Source: UASB124 sp964446935 (lineage in GTDB: Bacteria > Babelota > Babeliae > Babelales > RVW-14). Taken from it: DNA of 47,774 nt. This document shows positions 9,169-16,227 of the stretch, piece by piece (position 1 is the stretch's first letter; each line of letters begins with the position of its first letter). The notes beneath the pieces were generated by a model, which was not told where the DNA came from, did no database searches, and saw nothing but the letters and a program-made list of their open reading frames with translations. Made by a program: the position numbers and the translations under genes. The stretch is taken from contig CAYUQI010000010.1 of assembly GCA_964446935.1 (NCBI GenBank), positions 1 to 47,774 on the forward strand. Direction: 5' to 3'.

Positions 9169-10926
9169 ATGAATTGTTTCATAAGAAGCCTTTTTTTCTT
9201 AGCATGTTTAACGATTGTTGGATCACTTGAAGCCGCAGAGCTGAAAACAATCACTGATGATGATGTAAATCAAAAATCCACAACACTGATAACCGAATTT
9301 CAAAAAGGAAAAACGGAAGCCGTGGCAGAACTACAAAATACCAACAAATGGATTCAAATAAACACTGATCAACTTGTAAGTGATTATTTTTCCTCACAAG
9401 AGTTTAAAGATAAAAGACCATTCACTAAATTAGACGCTCTCTTGACTGCATGTATAACATTGCAGGATGAATGGGGAACTGATCTTAATTATCAGACATT
9501 CGTTTCTGATACAAGAAAATCAATCTTAACCGTCTATGAAATAATCGCTCAAAGAATCAGGAGCAAAATACAAGAACTCATAACGAATCTTCCATTCGGA
9601 CAAACAACAAGCATGGAAATACAAAATTATGAAACGCTTTTACATGGGAACACAGAAGTACTTCAATCGATAAAAACAGCAATTGAAGAACATCAGAAAA
9701 TCCTTGAAGCAAATTTTCAAAAGGAACAACTTGAACGGGAACAACAACAAAGAGAAGCTGAACGAAAACAAATTGAAAAACAACGACAACTACAGGAACA
9801 AAAAGAACAAGAACGACGAGCAGAAGAATTAAGACACCAACAGGAAGAACAACAAAGAATAATTGAACAAGCGCGTCATGAAGAAGAAGAGCAAGAACTT
9901 AGATTACGCCTCGAACAAGAACGTAAAGCCGTAGAAGAACAACAACGAATCAAACATGAAACTGATCAAAAACGTCAAGAAGAAGAAATGCTAAGGCAGA
10001 AGGAAGAACAAATACGTCGCGAATTGGAGGCAGAGCAACAACGACAGGAAGAACAAAAAATCAAGGCTGCAGAGGCAATAGAGAGAGAAACCAAAGAAAC
10101 AAGACAAAGAGCTATAGAGCAAGAACTTAAAGGAATCACACAAGAACGTCGACAGATTATTCTCGATATATTGAGCCAACCATCTGCTGAAGGCGCAACA
10201 ACAACACAAATTAATGCTCTTGTTAACATGATACCAGAACAATCAAAATCCATGGCAACTGGTACCTTCGATGAACAATATAAAAAGATCATTCTGCTTC
10301 CTAAATTAAATAAGATGATAAATCAGGAACAAGATGATGCTAAACGATGGGCATTACAAATGGTTCAAAATTTCGTTACCTCAACCAGCAAACTGCCAAT
10401 CGAAATAATCAATGCAATTCTCTTGGAAGAAGAATCTGTTGATATAACCACACAACAAGAAGAAAAACAAAAAGAATCTGCTATCTCACAAGAAAAGACA
10501 AAAGCTGCTCATAAACTGTTTGAACAAGCAATGCAACAAGAAGACAAGAAAAAAGAAAAAGAAGCAACACCGCGTAAAAAAATCTCAACAGCCATATTTG
10601 AACAGAAAACAACAGAACCTTCATTTACACCACGCAAAAGAGCTGCCACCGTAACAATAAAGCGAGTTGTTAATGTCAACAAAGTAATTACCGTACTTAA
10701 TGACATAACGAACATGGAAACCAAAACATTTACACAGAAAAAGCTCGTAGGACAAAAACTTGATGAAATCAAGACAGATATACAAGCACTTAAAGAATGG
10801 GATTCTATTTTCGAAAAAGTTATCGATCTTGATACATTGAGTACCATTCTGAATGATGGCTTCTTTAAAACAAACGAAGATTACAAGCCACTTATCAATG
10901 CTCTTAAAACATATTTAGAAGAATAA
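9169..10926 (+). CDS. Exported protein with a long Glu/Gln/Arg coiled coil
   Basis: A protein of about 585 residues. The start at 9169 is chosen because AGGGGGAG lies 7-8 nt upstream and because it exposes a clean signal peptide (MNCFIRSLFFLACL, then TIVGSLEAAE). In-frame codons further upstream fall in the promoter. After a helical N-terminal region (about 25-185), residues about 185-330 are almost entirely Glu, Gln, Arg and Lys in a single charged helix or coiled coil, similar in composition to TolA or caldesmon central rods. A second helical region (about 330-460) and a C-terminal helical domain (about 510-585) follow. No family is recognised. A rod or spacer role in the periplasm or at the cell surface is inferred from structure alone. 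It is monocistronic, with its own promoter and a strong terminator. Confidence 0.7.
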   Translation: MNCFIRSLFFLACLTIVGSLEAAELKTITDDDVNQKSTTLITEFQKGKTEAVAELQNTNKWIQINTDQLVSDYFSSQEFKDKRPFTKLDALLTACITLQDEWGTDLNYQTFVSDTRKSILTVYEIIAQRIRSKIQELITNLPFGQTTSMEIQNYETLLHGNTEVLQSIKTAIEEHQKILEANFQKEQLEREQQQREAERKQIEKQRQLQEQKEQERRAEELRHQQEEQQRIIEQARHEEEEQELRLRLEQERKAVEEQQRIKHETDQKRQEEEMLRQKEEQIRRELEAEQQRQEEQKIKAAEAIERETKETRQRAIEQELKGITQERRQIILDILSQPSAEGATTTQINALVNMIPEQSKSMATGTFDEQYKKIILLPKLNKMINQEQDDAKRWALQMVQNFVTSTSKLPIEIINAILLEEESVDITTQQEEKQKESAISQEKTKAAHKLFEQAMQQEDKKKEKEATPRKKISTAIFEQKTTEPSFTPRKRAATVTIKRVVNVNKVITVLNDITNMETKTFTQKKLVGQKLDEIKTDIQALKEWDSIFEKVIDLDTLSTILNDGFFKTNEDYKPLINALKTYLEE

Positions 10927-10946
10927 TCTTGGATATATATTTCAAG

Positions 10947-10980
10947 TAATAAGGGCTGGTCGCTTGACCAGCCCTTATTA
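10947..10980 (+). terminator. Rho-independent terminator after the coiled-coil gene
   Basis: A 15-bp perfect stem (10947-10961 with 10966-10980) with a GCTT loop lies about 20 nt after the stop at 10926. The base of the stem is T/A-rich and a short T tract follows. Confidence 0.85.
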
Positions 10981-11027
10981 CTTTGCTAGCGATTATTATA
11001 AAGTGGAAGCTTGCAAGAGCAGCGAGA

Positions 11028-11159
11028 GGATGGCCCATCCAGCCTCCGCCAAGGCTTCGGCGGACAACCTTCGCCTTTCATAGCTACGGTGCACAGGCCG
11101 CTGTCCAATGTTCATTCATAAATCATCATTTAAAAGGATGGCCTGCCATCCATAGCTAC
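11028..11159 (+). repeat. GC-rich composite repeat region beside tRNA-Ala
   Basis: This stretch is far richer in G+C than its surroundings and contains small hairpins. Two related units can be seen. Each has an inverted GGATGG/CCATCC (11028-11040 and 11136-11151) and an ATAGCTAC word (11080-11087 and 11152-11159). Between them a TCCGCC/GGCGGA hairpin (11045-11064) contains GCCTTGGCG when read on the minus strand. The same core occurs in the insert at 35991-36050, so this is probably part of a dispersed non-coding repeat family. No convincing gene is present. Confidence 0.5.
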
Positions 11160-11186
11160 AAGCCCGTAAGGGCGATGAGCGTAGGA

Positions 11187-11262
11187 TGGTGGAGCTAAGC
11201 GGACTCGAACCGCTGACCCCATGCATGCCATGCATGTGCTCTACCAACTGAGCTATAGCCCC
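11187..11262 (-). tRNA. tRNA-Ala (anticodon GGC)
   Basis: Read on the minus strand this 76-nt segment folds as a complete cloverleaf. The acceptor is GGGGCTA/TAGCTCC, the D arm GCTC/GAGC, the anticodon stem CATGC/GCATG with the 7-nt loop ATGGCAT (anticodon GGC, reading GCC/GCU), and the T arm AGCGG/CCGCT with loop TTCGAGT. Discriminator A is followed by a genomically encoded CCA (11187-11189). The anticodon arm is almost a palindrome. Confidence 0.96.
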
Positions 11263-11303
11263 ATACTCAAGAATTTATGACAAGAAATTTATAAGATACG
11301 TAA

Positions 11304-11332
11304 ATTCTACGCAATCTGGATAAAAAGAGCAA
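11304..11332 (-). promoter_or_regulatory. Candidate promoter of tRNA-Ala
   Basis: On the minus strand TTGCTC (11327-11332) and TAGAAT (11304-11309) are 17 nt apart, about 42 nt upstream of the tRNA 5' end. The boxes are imperfect but spacing is ideal, and no other gene on this strand would use it. Confidence 0.35.
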
Positions 11333-11368
11333 GGGGAATGTCTTATGGTATACTCACATTACATCTTT

Positions 11369-11440
11369 TGTCACCCTGAATTTATTTCAGGGTCCACAAA
11401 CTACATAATAAATGGATCCTGAAACGAGTTCAGGATGACA
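11369..11440. repeat. Palindromic dispersed repeat (uninterrupted copy)
   Basis: Two 27-nt arms (11369-11395 and 11414-11440) form an imperfect inverted repeat around an 18-nt AT-rich loop. The outer ends are TGTCACCCTGAA and TTCAGGATGACA. A second copy sits at 35924-36059. This looks like a small non-autonomous palindromic element of the kind scattered in many bacterial genomes. It carries no gene. It lies directly upstream of the CCA-adding enzyme gene and could affect its transcript. Confidence 0.75.
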
Positions 11441-11502
11441 AGAATAATGCTTCTAAGATGTCTGAAATAAGCAGCATCCCACTGATTTCAGAAGGAAATC
11501 CT

Positions 11503-12981
11503 ATGAAACCAAATGTTTTCTCTTCATTCTTTAACTTCTTCAACACCATCAAACCAATTATCCAGGCCATCAAACAAGCAGGCGGTATTCCCTACTTGGT
11601 CGGCGGGTGTGTCCGAGATCTCGTCATCGGTCGTGAATTGAAGGACTTTGATATAGAAGTCCACAAGCTTTCATTGGAACAACTTGAAACAATTCTTAAA
11701 AAATTCGGTCCGGTCATGCTCGTAGGCAAAAAGTTTGGGGTCCTACGTATTGCCGGATTAGACGCTGATTGGTCGCTCCCCCGTAAGGATAGCAAGGGGC
11801 GCAAACCTACCGTGGCTATTGATCCTGCTATGTCAATTGGCGAAGCATGCCGTCGACGCGATGTTACCATGAATGCAATGGCTCTTGATCTTGGATATGT
11901 GGTAGAACATGAAAGCGAACTTGAAAAAAATGTAACAACTCATATCATCGATCCATATGGAGGCCTAGACGACATACACAATAAACGTCTTCGCGCCGTT
12001 GATCAAACGCTTTTTCTAGAAGACCCTCTCCGTTTCTTTCGTGTTATGCAGTTCATTGGACGGTTTGAAATGATACCCGATCAAGCCCTCAATAATCTCT
12101 GCGCCAGCATGGATTTAAAAGACGCAACCACCAATGCTCCTTTAGCCAGAGAACGAATTTATGAAGAGATTAAAAAGCTTTTGTTAAAATCTCGTCGCCC
12201 ATCATTGGGCTTCAGATGGCTTGTTGATATCAAACGATTACAAGAATTATTTCCAGAATTATACACACTCATTGGGGTTACCCAAGCAACAGAGTATCAT
12301 CCTGAAGGGGATGTGTTTGAACACACTATGCAAACTCTTGATGCCACAGCACAACTACCCTATTATGTCGATCAACCAACTATGCCTGCAGCAGAAGAAA
12401 AATATATCATTACACTTGCAGCCCTCTGCCATGATTTGGGCAAACCAGCAACCACTGACCAAAACTTACATGCTCATGGACACGAACAAGCTGGCGTAAC
12501 TCCCGCAAAAAAACTTCTCAAACGACTCACTAATGATCAATCAGTCATCAAAGCTGTCCTGAAACTGGTTGCTCATCACATGCTACCAGCAAACTTTTTG
12601 GAACAACAAGCAGGCGCGAAAGCTTACAAACGCATGGCTCTCAAATTGGTCCCCGATGTTACACTACGCCAACTGGCACTCGTTGCCTTGGCAGATAAAC
12701 AAGGCCGTAACCCTCATGGACAGGAACCACTCATTGAGCAACACCATGAGATGTATAAAAAGTTTTTGCAACACGCAGAAGAGGCTATGGTTGCTCATGG
12801 GCCTGAAGCGCCACTCCTCCTCGGACGCCATCTACTTGATGTCGTCTCCCCTGGTCCAGCGATGGGAAAAATGCTCAAAGAAGCTTATCGTATTCAAATT
12901 GAAGAAGGAATAAGGGATATAGAAGTGTTGAAGCAAAAAGCTCAAGAGTATTCAGATGGAATGGCAAAGGGGAAAAAATAA
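11503..12981 (+). CDS. cca: CCA tRNA nucleotidyltransferase with HD domain
   Basis: This enzyme adds or repairs the 3' CCA of tRNAs. It is needed here because the tRNA-Gln at 41996-42066 has no encoded CCA. The 492-residue protein begins with the class II nucleotidyltransferase motif GGCVRD (about 34-39) and the metal-binding DFD (Asp48 and Asp50). The RRRDVTMNAMA segment and the RFFRVMQF neck motif follow. The C-terminal half holds an HD-type phosphohydrolase domain (FEHTMQTLD and CHDLGKP), as in E. coli-type Cca with repair phosphatase activity. ATG 11503 is preferred because GAAGGA lies 6 nt upstream. An ATG at 11458 is in frame but has no good ribosome site. Related poly(A) polymerases share the fold, but the overall architecture favours Cca. 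Confidence 0.9.
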   Translation: MKPNVFSSFFNFFNTIKPIIQAIKQAGGIPYLVGGCVRDLVIGRELKDFDIEVHKLSLEQLETILKKFGPVMLVGKKFGVLRIAGLDADWSLPRKDSKGRKPTVAIDPAMSIGEACRRRDVTMNAMALDLGYVVEHESELEKNVTTHIIDPYGGLDDIHNKRLRAVDQTLFLEDPLRFFRVMQFIGRFEMIPDQALNNLCASMDLKDATTNAPLARERIYEEIKKLLLKSRRPSLGFRWLVDIKRLQELFPELYTLIGVTQATEYHPEGDVFEHTMQTLDATAQLPYYVDQPTMPAAEEKYIITLAALCHDLGKPATTDQNLHAHGHEQAGVTPAKKLLKRLTNDQSVIKAVLKLVAHHMLPANFLEQQAGAKAYKRMALKLVPDVTLRQLALVALADKQGRNPHGQEPLIEQHHEMYKKFLQHAEEAMVAHGPEAPLLLGRHLLDVVSPGPAMGKMLKEAYRIQIEEGIRDIEVLKQKAQEYSDGMAKGKK

Positions 12982-13070
12982 AGTTTTGCACTTCATATCA
13001 CAGAAAGGAAAGGGTAGTTTTTTAAACCTAAGGTCAAAAAAAGGTATCGGTTTTTAGAAAGAAGCGACAG

Positions 13071-13481
13071 ATGAAAAAGCTTTTTATGGGTGGGGTCATA
13101 TGCGTGTTAACATTTTCTGGTTTGTATGCAGAAGAAGAAAACTACCATGAAATGTCTGTTAAAGAGACAGCAAAGCCCAAAAAGCAACAAATAGCAGATT
13201 GGAAGAAAAAAGTACATCATGAAACCATGGAACAAAATTACCAGAAACTGATACAACAATATGAAAAAATACAACAAGAAATTACAACATTAGATCCATT
13301 ATTGCTCTCCATCAAATCAACTATTAATAGCGTACTAGATAGCAATACCAGGCTTGTGTTTGAAATGATGCATGACTATCTTCAAAAAACATCTGCTTTG
13401 CAAAAAAAAGCACATACCGTTCTCAACAAATTTCTAGAAATGCAGAGAAAACAGGCAGACGAAAAAGCGCTCAAAAAATAG
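13071..13481 (+). CDS. Small exported coiled-coil protein
   Basis: A 136-residue protein of no known family. It has a signal peptide (MKKLFMGGVICVLTFSGLYA, cleavage before EEEN) and a mature part that is almost wholly helical and charged, with heptads at about 55-80 and 105-130. A role as a periplasmic or secreted adaptor is possible but not shown. It starts 89 nt after cca with a weak AGAAAGAAG ribosome site and ends at the shared terminator at 13508-13550. Confidence 0.65.
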   Translation: MKKLFMGGVICVLTFSGLYAEEENYHEMSVKETAKPKKQQIADWKKKVHHETMEQNYQKLIQQYEKIQQEITTLDPLLLSIKSTINSVLDSNTRLVFEMMHDYLQKTSALQKKAHTVLNKFLEMQRKQADEKALKK

Positions 13482-13507
13482 CTATCCTCAAAAATACATT
13501 GAAAAAC

Positions 13508-13550
13508 AAGATCCCCGCTGCCTGTATCAATGAAAGGCAGCGGGGATCTT
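13508..13550. terminator. Bidirectional terminator between convergent genes
   Basis: A perfect 16-bp stem (13508-13523 with 13535-13550), GC-rich in the middle, has an 11-nt loop and T-rich flanks in both directions. It separates the plus-strand gene ending at 13481 from the minus-strand gene ending at 13570 and can serve both. Confidence 0.85.
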
Positions 13551-13569
13551 TATTGTATATAAAAGCTCG

Positions 13570-14526
13570 TTATGCTCCCTTAGCAGGAGCCTCTTTTTCA
13601 ATAATCCCAATCCATTGTCTCAAAACAGCAAGTTGAGCATCTGATAACATCGGCAGCCGATCAACAAGTAAAGGGTTCTTGCTCGTAACTTTTTGATCAA
13701 TGGTTTTAAACAAGGTAAGCAAGGTATATGGATCAAGAGATCGCCGAGCATCAAACAAACTATTTAATCCACGCGCAAGCAACTCACGTGACGCTGGCAG
13801 CGTATTTGAAGTAAATAATGGAAGAGCTTTGGTAAACTTTGCAATAACCTTGGTATTTATAGCATCTTCAAGTAAAGCATCAATATATCTTTTGGTTCCC
13901 GTTGTAACGCGTTGTGCATTGGCAATATCATCAATCCACAACGTCAAAACGGCAAGCTGATCTGGATTCAAAAGATCCGACGTACGCTTTAACACGCTAA
14001 AAAAATCGCCTAAACTTTTCAGCTCCCCTTGATTCATTTCACCACGATTATCAAACATCTCTGAGATCGTTGGAATTAACAAACGTCGTTCATATTCAGC
14101 AGAAGCATCTGTTATTTGTGGCAAAATCTTCTTAATAACATCAGTACGTTGTTGCAATGATTGTTTGCTAACACGCGCCGAAAGCAATGTTACCGTGCCA
14201 TCCAAAATACGTACCCACTTTTCAAACATTTTGACATCAGTAGCGCTAAACACTTTTTTTTGTTTGTAGGCATCGGTATTTAAAAACTTTATCAAGTCTC
14301 TAAAATCTTCTAACTCCTTAATTGCTCGGTCATTACGTTGAGCGAAAAACGTTGTCAATTGTCGTAGAAATTCATTTTTTTCATAATTATCAGTGGCCTT
14401 GTTCATTGTATTGGCTATATCCTTTAATGCTGCAACACGAGCAACCATACTTAACCCAGCAGGAGATACATTAACCGCTATGTTCATAACAAACAATAAA
14501 CAAAACCCTAGACACTTTTTGTTCAT
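13570..14526 (-). CDS. Exported helical-repeat protein
   Basis: A 318-residue protein with a signal peptide (MNKKCLGFCLLFVMNIAVNV, then SPAG). The mature part holds three diverged helical repeats at about 45-115, 145-205 and 245-312. Each has a FF/MFDNR/LFDARR-type helix, a Leu-rich helix and a closing motif: KMFEKWVRIL, then DQLAVLTLWIDDI, then AQLAVLRQWIGII. The same closing motif occurs in the neighbouring gene (PAQKPVVTQWAELV), so the two are probably distant paralogues. No database family is recognised. The repeats suggest an alpha-solenoid or protein-binding scaffold. It follows the gene at 14579 by 52 nt and is likely in one transcript with it. Confidence 0.65.
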   Translation of the reverse strand: MNKKCLGFCLLFVMNIAVNVSPAGLSMVARVAALKDIANTMNKATDNYEKNEFLRQLTTFFAQRNDRAIKELEDFRDLIKFLNTDAYKQKKVFSATDVKMFEKWVRILDGTVTLLSARVSKQSLQQRTDVIKKILPQITDASAEYERRLLIPTISEMFDNRGEMNQGELKSLGDFFSVLKRTSDLLNPDQLAVLTLWIDDIANAQRVTTGTKRYIDALLEDAINTKVIAKFTKALPLFTSNTLPASRELLARGLNSLFDARRSLDPYTLLTLFKTIDQKVTSKNPLLVDRLPMLSDAQLAVLRQWIGIIEKEAPAKGA

Positions 14527-14578
14527 ATCAAATTCCTCGTCTTTTTATGCTTGATACCATTGAAAAAACAAATGGTCA

Positions 14579-16102
14579 TTAAACAGAAACTTCTTTAAGT
14601 GCAATACCAACAGTAAGCGTATTAGCCCAGGTTGGTTTAATAACCTCATTCAAATTTGGCTTGAGCTTAGCTAGTTCCAACAATGTTTTCAAACTTTTAA
14701 GGTCATCAACATTTTTATCGGCACGATTATTATAATACGAAGACAATTGGTCTCGAAATATATAAACAAGACCACCCTTGGTTCGTTTATTCAACTCTTC
14801 TGGTTTCAAAAATTTAGATTCCAAAATTTTAATGGCAAATAAAGCTGCCTGCAGAGCTCCGTTATAATCTTGCTTTTCGTTCGTCATTTTAGCTTTAAGA
14901 CTTTGCAACAATGGACGATCTTCAGCGAAAACTAATGCTTGGGTCACTAACTCCGCCCACTGGGTAACTACCGGTTTTTGAGCGGGAGCCAACAGGAAGG
15001 GGTTGTCTATTACTTCTTTGAGTAACCCACTAAGCTCTTTTAATTCGGTCTTATTCATTGAAACAAGCGCATTAATAAGGGTTTCACAAAACTTTGAAAA
15101 AGTATTTTTATCAACCTGAACTGCGGCGGCAGTAATCAAAGCTAACAGTTCTTTTGCTCCTGCAATTTTTTCAATAGTCGTTGGCTTAGCCAATACTTCT
15201 TTGTATTTAGCATCAAAAATAATATCGCCTTTTATTCCAGCTAACGCCTGTGGTAATTGAACGCCTTTCGTTGCATCAAGCTGTGGTTTTGCTTCAAAGA
15301 CTCCGGCTATCTGTTGTCGTTGTTTGAATGAAAATGCTGGATTGGCAAGCGCAGTATTTATAACTTTATCCAAAAGCACACGATCATTACCACCCTTCCC
15401 CTTGGCATAAACAGCCATCAGCTCCAAATCTTTAATAAATTCAAGCTTCGTTTCTTCAAGAAGTTCAGAATCTATCTGAGCTATAATACCGCTATATTTG
15501 CTTGTCTTTTGTTCAAACTGATCCATAGGGACACTACGAGCGGATTGCAGAAGATTCATGAACACTTTTTGTTTTTGATATTTTCTACCGAGCGTTGAAT
15601 TTTTCGATTTTAATTCTTTAAGAAAACGAGAAATTGTCGCTCGTTGTGATTCTGATCCTTTTACACTAATCAATTGATTGGTAATTGATGCAAGATTAGA
15701 AATCGCTCTCCCTGAGAGCGTTAGAATATCATTGAGAGTAGACAAGGAAAGATCTTGCTGTGTTAAGGCCGGATTAAGAATCTCTTTCAAAAAACCAGAT
15801 ATCGTATTTTTTATCTCATCAGATGATGTTGTTTTTTTAAATGCAGTAATTCGCTGTTGATAAGGCATCAACTTTGTTTTGAAATCGGTGGCTGACGTTG
15901 AAGAAACAGTTACAGGCAATGGCGAAGAGAAACTTGAAGACATAATTGCTGAGCTCTGAGAACTTGGTAACGCAGATTTTGCTGCAAAAGCAGAGGGGGG
16001 TTTTTGTGGCGCTGGCGCCGATATAAGCATTAACTGTGTAGAAAAAACCACCAAACCACAACACATTACCATTCGTATCATTAAAAAATTATACCTTTTC
16101 AT
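14579..16102 (-). CDS. Exported helical protein related to its downstream neighbour
   Basis: A 507-residue protein beginning with a somewhat long signal region (MKRYNFLMIRMVMCCGLVVF, then STQLMLISAPA) and a Ser/Ala/Pro-rich linker to about residue 70. The remainder is helical and Leu/Lys-rich. A motif at about 375-390 (LAPAQKPVVTQWAELV) and one near the C terminus (FRDQLSSYYNNRADKN, then KPTWANTLTVGI) match the repeat pattern of the protein at 13570-14526. An AGGGAG site lies just before the ATG. Function unknown. The Ser/Ala-rich linker after the signal suggests a tether between an envelope anchor and the helical body. Confidence 0.62.
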   Translation of the reverse strand: MKRYNFLMIRMVMCCGLVVFSTQLMLISAPAPQKPPSAFAAKSALPSSQSSAIMSSSFSSPLPVTVSSTSATDFKTKLMPYQQRITAFKKTTSSDEIKNTISGFLKEILNPALTQQDLSLSTLNDILTLSGRAISNLASITNQLISVKGSESQRATISRFLKELKSKNSTLGRKYQKQKVFMNLLQSARSVPMDQFEQKTSKYSGIIAQIDSELLEETKLEFIKDLELMAVYAKGKGGNDRVLLDKVINTALANPAFSFKQRQQIAGVFEAKPQLDATKGVQLPQALAGIKGDIIFDAKYKEVLAKPTTIEKIAGAKELLALITAAAVQVDKNTFSKFCETLINALVSMNKTELKELSGLLKEVIDNPFLLAPAQKPVVTQWAELVTQALVFAEDRPLLQSLKAKMTNEKQDYNGALQAALFAIKILESKFLKPEELNKRTKGGLVYIFRDQLSSYYNNRADKNVDDLKSLKTLLELAKLKPNLNEVIKPTWANTLTVGIALKEVSV

Positions 16103-16176
16103 TGTCTCCCTATCACGCTAAATATTTAGTATTAAACATGATGGAGACTTAAGGGATAGTCAAGGGTTTGAAAAAG

Positions 16177-16206
16177 AAGAGGCGCCAGTGATTTCTGGCG
16201 CCTCTT
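16177..16206 (-). terminator. Rho-independent terminator of the first tectonin gene
   Basis: A 12-bp perfect stem (16177-16188 with 16195-16206) with a 6-nt loop, followed on the minus strand by CTTTTT. It is 21 nt past the stop at 16228. Confidence 0.85.
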
Positions 16207-16227
16207 TACGTTTTCTACCCTTTGTTA

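Noticed and set aside
10983..11198. Open reading frame of 71 codons on the plus strand
   Set aside because: It runs through the GC-rich repeat region into the tRNA-Ala gene, has no ribosome site and no recognisable protein pattern.
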